DNA of 64,000 nt from Triticum aestivum (lineage: Eukaryota; Streptophyta; Magnoliopsida; Poales; Poaceae), in the NCBI RefSeq assembly GCF_018294505.1, contig NC_057797.1, forward strand, positions 126,671,116 to 126,735,115. Direction: 5' to 3'. The notes below the pieces were generated by a model. It searched no databases. It worked only from the letters and a program-made list of their open reading frames with translations, and was not told the DNA's origin. A program made the position numbers and the translations under genes. Position 1 is the first letter of the stretch. Every line of letters begins with the position of its first letter. Shown here piece after piece: positions 48,500 to 60,185 of the stretch.

Positions 48500-49377
48500 C
48501 CAGACACCTGTTGAGCCACCAGATCTGAATCCCCAAAGCACTTAACCCGACTTAAGTTCATCTCCGTAGCCATCCGAAGACCATGGAGAAGGGCCTCATA
48601 CTCAGCTGCATTGTTAGTACAAGGGAACATTAAATGGAGGACATAACAAAACTTGTCACCTCGTGGGGAAGTTAGTATAACTCCATCCCCCGAGCCCTCC
48701 AATTGTCTGGATCCATCAAAGTGAATAGTCCAATACGTATTATCTGGCTTTTCCTCTGGTGCCTGCAATTCCGTCCAATCATTGATGAAGTCCACGAGTG
48801 CTTGGGATTTAATCGTTGTGCGAGGTATGTATTTGAGCCCATGAGGACCAAGCTCAATAGCCCACTTGGCAATCCGGCCAATTGCTTCTCTGTTTTGAAT
48901 GATATCTCCCAGAGGGGCTGAACTGACCATTGTGATAGGATGGCCCTAAAAATAATGTTTAAGCTTACGGCTTGCCATAAACACTCCATACACCAGCTTC
49001 TGCCAATGTGGATACCTCTGCTTTGATTCAATGAGCACCTCACTGATATAATAAACCAGCCGTTGAACCGGATACTCCTTTCTAGATTCCTTGCGCTCCA
49101 CCACAATAGCCACACTAACAGCTCGAGCATTAGCAGCCACATATAGCAATAACGGCTCTTTATCGATCGGGGCTGCAAGCACAGGCGGTTCAGCTAACTG
49201 CCTCTTCAGATCCTCAAACGCTTTATCAGCCGCCTCGCTCCAGACAAAATCATCTGTTTTCTTTAGCATCTGATATAAAGGGATAGCCTTCTCCCCAAGA
49301 TGACTGATAAACCGGCTCAAAGCCGCAATCCGGCCGGCCAGACGTTGGACGTCATTGATACACGCCGGTTTAGCCAA
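48500..49377 (-). pseudogene. rnh: RNase H and second RNase H of F pol (upstream of Y)
   Basis: 49377 to about 48950 is the end of the RT thumb and the RT-linked RNase H. A TAG at 48946 follows HYF. Then comes a second RNase H with the acidic catalytic motifs HFDGS, NNAAEYEAL and GDSDLV. This archaeal-type second RNase H is a known feature of Tat elements. Element Y is inserted just after LVAQQVS; the domain resumes at 41043. In the family it removes RNA from the RNA:DNA hybrid during reverse transcription. Confidence 0.87.
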
Positions 49378-50945
49378 AGATGTAATTGCTGAGATTTTTT
49401 TTCCGAATTAGCCTCAATGCCTCTGTTTGATACCAGAAAACCCAAGAGTTTGCCTGCCGGGACACCAAAGACACACTTTTCCGGATTGAGCATCATCTTG
49501 TAAACCCGGAGGTTGTCAAAGGTTTCTCTTAAATCATCTATCAATGTTTCCTCCTTCCTGGACTTTATCACAATATCATCCACATATGCATGAACATTAC
49601 GCCCAATTTTCTTATGAAGACAATTCTGAACACAACGTTGATAAGTTGCCTGGGCACTCTTAAGCCTAAAGGGCATGGAGATATAGCAGAAGGCTCCAAA
49701 GGGAGTTATGAAAGTTGTCTTCTCCTGGTCCTTAACTGCCATTTTGATCTGATAATAACCAGAATAAGCATCCAGAAAACACAAACGGTCACAACCCGCC
49801 GTGGCATCAATGATCTGATCAATACGAGGGAGGGCAAAGGGGTCTGTAGGACAAGCCTTGTTCAAATCTGTGTTATCCACACACATACGCCAAGTGCCAT
49901 TTTTCTTAAGAACCAGCACCGGATTAGCCAACCACTCTGGGTGAAAAACCTCCACGATAAACCCTGTGGCCAACAACCGAGCTACCTCCTCACCAATAGC
50001 CTTGCGCCTTTCTTCATTGAAGTGGCGGAGAAACTGCCGGACCGGTTTAAACTTAGGATCGATGTTAAGTGTGTGCTCAGCGAGTTCCCTCGGTACACCT
50101 GACATGTCAGAAGGTTTCCATGCTAAGATGTCCCGGTTCTCACGGATGAACTCGATGAGCACGCTTTCCTATTTGGGATCCAGGTTAGCGTTGATGCTGA
50201 ACTGCTTGGATGAATCACCAGGAACAAAATCAACCATCTTAGTATCTGTGGTCGATTTAAACTTCAACGCCGGATCGTGTTCCGTAGTTGGCTTTTTCAA
50301 AGAAGTCATATCTGCCGGATCAACTTGGTCTTTATAAAACTTCAGCTCCTCCGTGGCACAAACCGACCTAGCATAAGCCGCATCACCTTCCTCACATTCC
50401 AAACCGATCTTCCTGCTCCCGTGTACTGTGATGGTCCCCTTGTGACCTGGCATCTTAAGCTGCAGATACACATAACACGGCCTCACTATGAACTTAGCGT
50501 AAGCTGGCCGCCCAAACAAAGCGTGATATGGACTTTTGATTTTCACCACCTCAAAAGTCAATGTTTCTGATCTTGAATCATGATCATCTCCAAAAGCCAC
50601 CTCTAAGGCTATCTTGCCCACTGGATATGCAGACTTACCAGGCACCACACCATGAAAAACGGTGTTTGACGGTTTAAGATTCTTATTTGTCAACCCCATA
50701 CGACGAAAGGTATAGTAATATAGAATGTTGATACTACTTCCCCCATCCATGAGTACCTTAGTGAACTTATATCCCCCGACTTGAGGGGCCACCACAAATG
50801 CCAGATGACCTGGATTGTCAACCCGGGGCGGGTGATCCTCTCTACTCCATAAAATGGATTGCTCAGACCAGCGCAAATACTGAGGCACTGCCGGTTCAAC
50901 AGAGTTCACTGCCCTCTTGTGAAGCTTCTGATCACGTTTACACAA
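49317..50945 (-). pseudogene. pol: Protease and reverse transcriptase of F pol
   Basis: Protease: LMDGGSSINILY (about 50770-50735) is the DGGS-type active site typical of Tat proteases. A TAG at 50169 follows. RT: starts near 50168 (ESVLIEFIRENRDILAW) with the substrate motifs WRMCVDNTDLNKACP, DAYSGYYQI, TPFGAFCY and the catalytic YVDDIVIKS (Asp-Asp present). The frame is lost at an A run near 49390-49400, which is 2 nt longer than the surrounding frame allows; downstream sequence continues in the 49377 frame. The YVDD box is intact, so the domain itself was functional before decay. Confidence 0.92.
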
Positions 50946-51173
50946 GCTAGTGGTGAAGACATGATATTGCCCACCATTTAACTGCTTGGGATTGCTCTGA
51001 TAACCTGACTGCTGCTGCTGGGTCCCCTAATGGTTGTAACCTCCCTGGTTGCCTTGGTGCCCTTGATTGATGTGTCCGGTTTGATTGCCCTGAAATCCTG
51101 AACTGGAACTGCCACTTCCGTAACCCGGCCCGTGGAAACCACCTCCTTAACCACCGGGTGGGCCATTATCGTA

Positions 51174-53483
51174 CTAAAACATATTGGAGTTCTTGAAATC
51201 TTGCATGATATAGCAATCCTTCCAAAGATGCGATGCCGACTTCTCCTTTGATCCATGCTTTGGACAGGGTTGATTTAACAGGCGCTCCAAATTGGGGCCT
51301 GAACCTCCGCCCCTCTGGGGCTGCTTTCCCTTACGGCGCTGACCATTCTCCCGAGCATTGGTGTTAGCCACAAAGTCCAAGCTGTTGTCGGCCTTGCGCT
51401 TACCATTGTTCCCATGGCCTGCCGGATTATGCTGTTGACCCTTGGTGTTGCCATTCTTTTTCTCTTTCCCCAATTTGTCCTCCTTTGAGTCAGGGTCTTT
51501 GGTGTTATCTGAATCGGCGTATTTAACCAAAGCAGCCATTAGCGTTGACATATCATTGCAGTGACGTTTGAGCCTTCCTAACTTCTGTTTGAGTGGCAGA
51601 AAACGGCAATTGCCCTCCAACATTAGCACTATGGTGTCTGCATTGATACGATCTGATGAATGAAAAATAGCTGAGACCCGCTTTACCCAATGGGTCGTGG
51701 ACTCCCCATCCTCTTGGACACAAGCGGCCAGATCCACAATTGACATGGGCTGCTTACAAGTATCTTTGAAGTTCTAGATAAACCGGTGCTTCAATTCGGC
51801 GCATGATCCGACCGAGCTAGTTGGTAAGCTCTTCAACCAAGTACGAGTTGTTCCTTCCAACATCATGGTGAAGTATTTAGCACATACCGCTTCATCCACA
51901 TCTAACATCTCCATTGCCATCTCGTAGCTTTCAACCCATGCCTCTGGTTGCAGATCGGCGGTATAATTGGGTACCTTACGAGGTCCTTTGAAATCCTTGG
52001 GCAGTCTCACATTACGCAAAGCGGGGGTAAGACACGGCACCCCTAAGGAACTGAATACCACACCTGGCTCTACTGAAGCGGTAGGGTGAACCGGAGTAGG
52101 TTGACGGACTCTGTGTAGAGCTGCTAACTCGGCCTCTCGACGTGCGCGACCATGATCCACCACATCCTGCGCATTAGCACCTCCCCCGGCCGGGTTGTGC
52201 CCTCGCGGCGAGTTATAGCGACGTGCACTGCTTGACATGGCCGGTTCATCCTTAACGTGCCTACTGTAGCTCTGGCTTGGACGGGGGGTGGAATGAATCC
52301 TCTCACGACTGTGCAAATAAGCCTGTTGCTGGTTTAGAGATATTTGAAGGAGATCTCTGGCCCGTCGTGCCTCAACCGCTACTGGTGACTCGCCGTCGGT
52401 GGGGAGGGCTGCCAATCGTGAAGCGGCAGCCACAATGTTGTCCAACGGGTCGGAGTAATGCCCGGGAGGTGTTGGAACATACTGTGGCACAATGTTGTAC
52501 TAACGAGGCGGGTCCATCGTGTGTGGCTGAACCGGCGCTCCTATTCCTGGTGCCTCTGTCCGGTTTAATATTGGCTGGTTACTAGTTCCTGCTCCTGGCG
52601 TGTTGAAGAGATTTCTTGGCTCATAACTCGATGGGAGATGCGATCGGTATGTTCTTCTCATGACTTCCTCTGAAGCATTCTGATCCAGCCTAAAGCGGTA
52701 GGCCTGAGCTTCCAACTCGGCCCGTTCTGTAGCCATCCTAGCGTTCTCTGCCGCTAGATCCACTTTAGCCTAAGTTATCTGATCTTTCACCTTTGTGATC
52801 TCCGCATTGTGCTGATCTCGGGCTGCAGCGTCCACTTCTGCGACCATCAATGTTGCCAAAGTGTCAAACAAGTCAGACAGAACTTGAGCCGGAGGTGGCG
52901 CAGAGCTCCCCGCCCCCGCTGGTGTGGCTGTCGCTAAACCGGAGAGCATTGCTGCGGCAGTTGATGAGTGGGGCGCTAATTGTGTACCGGCCATGAAGAT
53001 AGCGGCCCGGTTTGGCAGGTCAAGGGAGTCCAGAATACTGTTGCCCTCGGAACCTCCACTAATCCGGCCATCCTGCAGCTGATAGAGTGATTCGGTTTCT
53101 CTAGAAGACTCGTTGTCGGAGCAGACAACGGTTTCTCCATCAGATGCCGGTCCATCCTCATACTTTGCTCCATGGATGACACCTATGAAAACATGCTTCG
53201 CCACGGGCTGAACCAGGGAAGGGCTTGCACGCTCAGCCGTCTTGATGATGTCGGCGCAGGTGTCCGGCTCAGGGCCCGGTTCGCCAATCTTGCCGATGAA
53301 GACGTGAATCCCACCAAAAGGGACCCGATACCCATATTCGATCGAATCGGCCTTGGGACCCCATCCTGCGTTGTCGATGTAGAGCTTGCCGCGACGACTC
53401 TTCGTCATCCGGCCCACAGCGTATCCCTTGAGTCCATCAAAACTGCCCTTTAAGAACTCGAAACCATCGTGCGACAGCCCCAC
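51174..53483 (-). pseudogene. gag: gag of F
   Basis: One frame runs from the PBS (53483) to 51174 and on into the protease. The first in-frame ATG is at 53408 (MTKSRRG). The N-terminal 330 codons are Ala/Pro-rich with a long helical segment. The capsid-like domain follows, with the strings WVESYEMAMEML and FTMMLEGTTRTWLKSLP. The C-terminal part is basic, with a Cys/His motif CPKHGSKEKSASHLWKDC in the zinc-knuckle position. In-frame stops at 52770, 52500, 51774 and 51174 are all TAG. The gag-PR junction (51173-50946) is Gly/Gln-rich with a further TAA at 51147 and TAG at 51027. Gag forms the particle that packages the RNA. Confidence 0.87.
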
Positions 53484-53492
53484 GGTGGGCGC
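53475..53492 (-). other. PBS of F, split by the X1 insertion
   Basis: Reading the minus strand from the 5' LTR end (61775), the sequence 'gtTGGCGCC' is cut by X1 and continues at 53492 with the rest of TGGCGCCCACCGTGGGGC. The TSD of X1 (GGCGC) is part of the PBS. The primer tRNA is not the tRNA-Asp used by the other elements; I could not name it with confidence. Confidence 0.8.
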
Positions 53493-55079
53493 TGATACGT
53501 CTCCAACGTATCTATAATTTTTGATTGCTCCATGCTATATTATCTACTATTTTGGACTATATTGGGCTTTATTTTCCACTTTTATATTATTTTTGGGACT
53601 AACCTATGAACCGGAGGCCCAACCCAGAATTGTTGTTTTTTTGCCTATTTCAGTGTTTCGAAGAAACAGAATATCAAACAGAGTCCAAACGGAATAAAAT
53701 CTTCGGAAACGTGATTTTCTCACCAAACGTGATCCAGGAGACTTGGACCCTACTCCAAGGAGTCAAAGAGGAGGTCGCGAGGGTGGGGGCGCCCCCCTAG
53801 GGCGCGCCCCCCTGCCTCGTGGGCCCCTCGGTGCTCCACCGACGTACTCCTTCCTCCTATATATACATACGTACCCCAAACGATCAGAACAGGAGCCAAA
53901 AACATAATTCCACCGCCGCAACTTTCTGTATCCACGAGATCCCATCTTGGGGCCTGTTCCGGAGCTCCACCGGAAGAGGGCCGTCATCTCGGAGGGCTTC
54001 TACATCATCATAGCCTCTCCGATGAAGTGTGAGTAGTTTACCTCAGACCTTCGGGTCCATAGTTAGTAGCTAGATGGCTTCTTCTCTCTTTTTGGATCTC
54101 AATACAAAGTTCTCCCCCTCTCTTGTGGAGATCTATTCGATGTAATCTTCTTTTTGCGGTGTGTTTGTTGAGACCGACGAATTGTGGGTTTATGATCAAG
54201 TTTATCTATGAATAATATTTGAATCTTCTCTGAATTCTTTTATGTATGATTGGTTATCTTTGCAAGTCTCTTTGAATTATCCGTTTGGTTTGGCCAACTA
54301 GATTGGTAGTTCTTGCCATGGGAGAAGTGCTTAGCTTTGGGTTCGATCTTGCGGTGTCCTTTCCCAGTGACAGAAGGGGCAGCAAGGAACATATTGCATC
54401 GTTGCCATCGAGGATAACAAGATGGGGTTTATTTCATATTGCATGAATTTATGTCTCTACATCATGTCATCTTGCTTAAGGCGTTACTCTGTTTTTAACT
54501 TAATACTCTAGATGCATGCTGGATAGCGGTCGATGAGTGGAGTAATAGTAGTAGATGCAGAATCGTTTCGATCTACTTGTCACGGACGTGATGCCTATAT
54601 ACATGATCATGCCTAGATATTCTCATAACTATGCTCAATTCTGTCAATTGCTTAACAGTAATTTGTTCACCCATCGTAGAATACTTATGCTCTTGAGAGA
54701 AGCCACTAGTGAAACCTATGGCCCCCGGGTCTATTCTCATCATATCAATCTCCATCACTTTAATCTTGCTTTGCTTTTTTACTTTGCCTTTACTTTTTTA
54801 CTTTGCATCTTTATACCAAAAATACCAAAAATATTATATCTATCAGATCTCACTCTCGTAAGTGACCGTGAAGGGATTGACAACCCCTAATCGCGTTGGT
54901 TGCGAGTAGCTATCGTTTTGTGCAGGTACGAGAGACTTGAGCATGGCCTCCTACTGGATTGATACCTTGGTTCTCAAAAACTTACCTTGGTTCTCAAAAA
55001 CTGAGGGAAATACTTACGCTACTCTGCTACATCATCCCTTCCTCTTTGGGGAAAACCAACGCAAGCTAAAGACATAGCA
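53493..55079 (+). repeat. 5' LTR of element X1 (1,587 bp)
   Basis: TGATACGTCTCC...ATAGCA. TATA box at 53858-53865. It contains an exact 20-bp tandem duplication (54963-54982 and 54983-55002, unit beginning 'taccttggttctc') that the 3' LTR lacks. Confidence 0.9.
53858..53865 (+). promoter_or_regulatory. TATA box of the X1 5' LTR
   Basis: TATATATA in 'cctatatatacatacg', 366 bp into the LTR, matching the position in the 3' LTR (60564-60571) and in A/W. Probable U3/R boundary just downstream. Confidence 0.5.
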
Positions 55080-55090
55080 AGAAGGATCTC

Positions 55091-55107
55091 TGGCGCCGTT
55101 GCCAGGG
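55091..55107 (+). other. PBS of element X1 (tRNA-Asp type, one mismatch)
   Basis: TGGCGCCGTTGCCAGGG, 11 nt after the 5' LTR end. It differs by one base from the PBS of A, V and Y. Confidence 0.85.
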
Positions 55108-55321
55108 AGTCTGCGCAAAAGTCAACATACCAAGTACCCATCACAATCCCTATCTCTCGCATTACATTATTTGCCATTTGCCTCTCATTTTCCTCTCCCC
55201 CACTTCACCCTTGCCGTTTTATTCGCCCTCTCTCTCTCTCTCTCTATCCTCCCTCTCTATTTGCCTCTTTTGCCCGTTTGCCTTTTTGTTTGCTTGTGTG
55301 TTAGATTGCTTGTTTGTCGCG

Positions 55322-57391
55322 ATGGTTCAAGATAATACTAAATTGTGTGACTTCACCAATACCAACAACAATGATTTTATTAGCACTCTGATTGCTCCTC
55401 TTACCGATGCTGGATCTTGTGAAATTAATACTGCTTTGTTGAATCTTGTTATGAAAGATCAATTCGCTGGCCTTCCTAGTGAAGATGCCGCTACTCATCT
55501 AAATAGCTTCATTGATTTATGTGATATGCAAAAGAAAAAAGATGTTGATAATGATGTCGTTAAATTGAAGCTATTTCCTTTTTCTCTTAGAGATCGTGCT
55601 AAAGCTTGGTTTTCGTCTTTAGAGTAGTATTGGTTCTTGGAACAAGTGCAAAGATGCTTTTATCTCTAAGTATTTCCCTCCCGCTAAGATCATCTCTCTT
55701 AGAAACGATATTATGAATTTTAAGCAACTTGATCATGAACATGTTGCACAAGCTTGGGAGAGAATGAAATTAATGATACGTAATTGCCCTACTCATGGTT
55801 TGAATTTGTGGATGATTATACAAAAAATTTATGCCAGATTGAATTTTGCTTCTAGAAATCTTTTAGATTCGGCCGCGGGAGGCACTTTTATGGAAATCAC
55901 TTTAGGAGATGCTACTAAACTCCTAGATAATATTATGGTTAATTATTCTCAATGGCATACTGAAAGATCTTCTAATAAAAAAGTGCATGCGATAGAAGAA
56001 ATCAATGTTTTGAGTGGAAAGATGGATGAACTTATGAAATTATTTGCTACTAAGAGTGTTTCTTCTGATCCTAATGATATGTCTTTGTCTACTTTGATTG
56101 AGAATAACAATGAATCTATGGATGTGAATTTTGTTGGTAGGAATAATTTTGGTAACAACGCTTATAGAGGGAATTTTATTCCTAGGCCATATCCTAGTAA
56201 TCCTTCTAATAATTATGGGAATTCCTACAACAACTCTTATGGAAATTATAATAAGATGCCCTCTGAATTTGAGAATAGTGTTAAAGAATTTATGAATTCA
56301 CAAAAGAATTTTAATGCTTTGCTTGAAGAGAAATTACTTAAAGTTGATGATTTGGCTAGGAACATTGATAGAATTTCTCTTGAGATTGATTCTTTAAAGC
56401 TTAGATCTATTCCTCCTAAGCATGATATCAATGAGTCTCTCAAATCCATGAGAATTTCCATTGATGAGTGCAAGGAAAGAACCGCTAGGATGCGTGCTTC
56501 CAAAGATGCCTTTATTAAAGCGTGTTCTTCCAATTCCTATGAAAATCAAGATGAAGATCTAAAAGTTATTGATGTGTCCCCTATTAAATCTTTGTTTTGC
56601 AATATGAATCTTGATGAAACTGAATATGATCTTCCTTTACCTAGAAGGCGTTCTAAAAATTCGGAGTATTTAGATCTTAATGATGAAATTGATGAAAGTG
56701 GGATTGAAAGAAATAAAAATCTAGATGTTGCTAAACCCACTATATTGGATTTCAAGGAATTTAATTATGAAAGTTGCTCTTTAATTGATTGTATTTCCTT
56801 GTTGCAATCCGTGCTAAATTCTCCACATGCTTATAGTCAAAATAAAGCCTTCACCGAACATATTGTTGATGCCTTGATGCAATCTTATGAAGAAAAACTT
56901 GAGTTGAAAGTTTCTATCCCTAGAAAACTCTATGATGAGTGGGAACCAACTATTAAAATCAAAATTAAAGATCATGAGTTTTATGCTTTGTGTGATTTGG
57001 GTGCTAGTGTCTCCACTGTTCCCAAGACTTTGTGTGATTTGCTAGATTTCCGTAATTTTGATGATTGCTCTCTAAACTTGCATCTTGCGGATTCTACTAT
57101 TAAGAAACCTATGGGAAGGATTAATGATGTTCTTATTGTTGCAAATAGGAATTATGTGCCTGTATATTTCATTGTTCTTGATATAGATTGCAATCCTTCT
57201 TGCCCTATTATTCTTGGTAGACCTTTCCTTAGAACGGTTGGTGCATTATTGATATGAAGGAAGGGACTATTAGATTTTAATTTCCATTAAAAAAGGGCAT
57301 GGAACACTTTCCAAGAAATAAAATAAAATTGCCATATGAAACTATCATGAGAGCCACTTATGGATTGCCTACCAAAGATGGCAATACCTAG
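55322..57391 (+). pseudogene. gag: gag-protease remnant of element X1
   Basis: Starts at the ATG at 55322 after a CT-rich leader. The capsid-type domain ends in AKAWFSSL, where a small deletion near 55618 brings a stop (TAG at 55625-55627). The frame then resumes at about 55630-57257 with the NNY-rich linker and the protease YALCDLGASVS ... ILGRPFL. A 1-nt deletion near 57244 and a TAA near 57279 break the last 45 codons, and the remnant ends with GLPTKDGNT at 57391. The order and length match A and W. Nothing resembling RT follows in the remaining 2.8 kb. Confidence 0.88.
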
Positions 57392-60185
57392 ATCTATCCT
57401 CGCTTTTATGCCTAGCTAGGGGCGTTAAACGATAGCACTTGTTGGGAGGCAGCCCAATTTTATTCCTTGCTTTTTGCTCCTGCTTAGTAATAAATAAATT
57501 ATTTAGCCTCTGTTTTGGTTGTGTTTTTTGTGTTTAATTAGTGTTTGTGCCAAGTAGAACCGTTGGGAAGACTTGGGGAAAGTCTTGTTGAACTTGCTGT
57601 AAAAAACAGAAACTTTAGCGCTCACGAGAACTGCTGTCATTTTTATTTGAAGAGTGCTATTTAGTTAATTTTTTGCAGATGATTAATAGATAAATTCCTC
57701 ACGTCCAGCAATTTATTTTAGAATTTTTGGGGTTCCAGATCTTGCGCTAGCTACAGATTACTACAGACTGTTCTGTTTTTGACAAATTCTGTTTTTCGTG
57801 TGTTGTTTGCTTATTTTGATGAATCTATGGTTAGTAAAATAGTTTATAATCCACAGAGAAGTTGGAATACAGTAGGTTTAACACCAATATAAATAAAGAA
57901 TGAGTTCATTACAGTACCTTGAAGTGGTCTTTTGTTTTCTTTCGCTAACGGAGCTCACGAGTTTTCTATTTTGAGTTTTGTGTTGTGAAGTTTTCAAGTT
58001 TTGGGTGAATTCTTTTGATGGATTATGGAACAAGGAGTGGCAAGAGACTAATCTTGGGGATGCCCATGGAACCCCCAAGATAATCCAAGGAGACCAAAAA
58101 GTCAAAGCTTGGGGATGCCCCGGAAGGCATCCCCTCTTTCGTCCACTTCCATCGGTAATTTACTTGGAGCTATATTTTTATTCACCAACGTGATATGTGT
58201 TTTGCTTGGAGAGTCTTGTATTATTTATGTCTTTGTGTCTTAGTATGCCACAATCATCCTTGCTGTACACACCTTTTGAGAGAGCCATACATGAATTAAA
58301 ATTTGATAGAATACTCTATGTGCTTCATTTATATCTTTTGAGCTAAGTAGTTTTGCTCTATGTGCTTCACTTATATCTTTTGAGCTAAGTAGTTTTGCTC
58401 TATGTGCTTCACTTATATCTTTTGAGTGTTATAATTTTACTCTATGTGCTTCACTTAGATCTTTTAGAGCACGGTGGTGGATTTGTTTTAAAGAAACTAT
58501 TGATCTCTCATGCTTCACTTAAATTATTTTGAGAGTCTCTTAATAGCATGGTAATTTGCTTAATAATAATATGCTTGGGATTCAAGATTTGTGAAACTTT
58601 CTTTTGAGTGTGTTGAATACTAAGAAAAGATTGAAGCATGATAATTGTTTCGAGATATGGAGGTGATAATATTAAAGTCATGCTAGTTGAGTAGTAGTGA
58701 ATTTAAAGAATACTTGTGTTAAAGTTTGTGATTCCCGTAGCATGCACGTATGGTGAACCGTTATGTGATGAAGTAGGAGCATGATTTAATTATTGATTAT
58801 CTTCCTTATGAGTGGCGGTCGGGGACGAGCGATGGTCTTTTCCTACCAATCTATCCCCCTAGGAGCATGCGCGTAATACTTTGCTTTGATAACTTCTAGA
58901 TTTTTGCAATAAGTATATGAGTTCTTTATGACTAATGTTGAGTCCATGGATTATACGCACTCTCACCCTTCCACCTTTGCTAGCCTCTCTAATACCACGC
59001 ACCTTTCACCGGTATCATACACCTACCATATACCTTCCTCAAAACAGCCACCATACCTACCTATTATGGCATTTCCATAACCATTCCGAGATATATTGCC
59101 ATGCAACTTTCCACCATCTAGTTCATCATGACACATTCATCATTGTCATATTGCTTAGCATGATCATGTAGTTGACATAGTATTTGTGGCAAAGCCACCG
59201 TTCATAATTTCTTCATACTTGTCACTCTTGATTCATTGCATATCCCGGTACACCGCCGGAGGCATCCATATAGAGTCATACTTTGTTTTAGAATCGAGTT
59301 GTAATCATTGAGTTGTAAATAAATAAAAGTGTGATGATCATCATTTAATAGAGCATTGTCCCAAAAAAGGCCAAAGAAAAAAAGGAAGGCCCAAAAAAAG
59401 AGAAAATAAATAAAAAGGGGCAATGCTACTATCCTTTTACCACACTTGTGCTTCAAAGTAGCACCATGATCTTCATAGTAGAGAGTCTCTCATGTTATCA
59501 CTTTCATATACTAGTGGGAATTTTACATTATAGAACTTGGCTTGTACATTCCAATGATGGGCCTCCTTAAGTGCCCTAGGTCTTCGTGAGCAAGCAAGTT
59601 GGATGCACACCCACTAGTTTCTTTTGTTGAGCTTTCATACATTTATAGCTCTAGTGCATCCGTTGCATGGCAATCCCTACTCACTCACATTGATATCTAT
59701 TGATGGGCATCTCCATAGCCCGTTGATACGCCTAGTTGATGTGAGACTATCTTCCCCTCCTTTTTGTCTTCTCCACAACCACCATTCTATTCCACCTATA
59801 GTGTTATATCCATGGCTCACGCTCATGTATTGCGTGAAGATTGAAAAAGTTTTGAAAAAGTTAGAGTATGAAACAATTGCTTGGCTTGTCATCGGGGTTG
59901 TGCATGATTTAAATACTTTGTGTGGTGAAGATAGAGCATAGCCAGACTATATGATTTTGTAGGGATAACTTTCTTTGGCCATGTTATTTTGAGAAGACAT
60001 AATTGCTTTGTTAGTATGCTTGAAGTATTATTATTTTTATGTCAATATAAACTTTTGTCTTGAATCTTTCGAATCTGAATATTCATATCACAATTAAGAA
60101 GATTTGCATTGAAATTATGCCAAGTAGCACTCCACATCAAAAATTCTCTTTTTATCATTTACCTACTCAAGGACGAGCAGGAATT
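57392..60185 (+). other. Non-coding 3' internal region of element X1
   Basis: Collinear with the regions in A, W, V and Y, in reverse orientation to them. It contains PPT-like motifs at 58050-58063 and 58105-58118, and a short tandem array at about 58314-58470 (42-bp unit with 'gcttcacttatatctttt', four copies plus a degenerate fifth). I see no credible ORF. Confidence 0.75.
58314..58470 (+). repeat. 42-bp tandem array in X1
   Basis: Copies of 'tgcttca(c/t)ttatatctttt(g)ag' begin near 58321, 58363, 58405 and 58447, with a weaker one near 58510. The unit is the reverse complement of the AGATATAAGTGAAGCA motif of A, W, V and Y, here expanded to more copies. Confidence 0.8.

Noticed and set aside
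49590..50102. 170-codon plus-strand ORF opposite the RT of F
   Set aside because: Antisense shadow of the RT domain. It has no splice signals or motifs, unlike the antisense gene at 34420-38010.
53606..54013. Possible host gene fragments near the X1 5' LTR
   Set aside because: The short ORFs are LTR sequence also present at 60300-60720; no gene-like motif.
58314..58470. CRISPR-like regular repeats
   Set aside because: The units are contiguous 42-bp tandem copies without unique spacers, in a plant retrotransposon. Not CRISPR.
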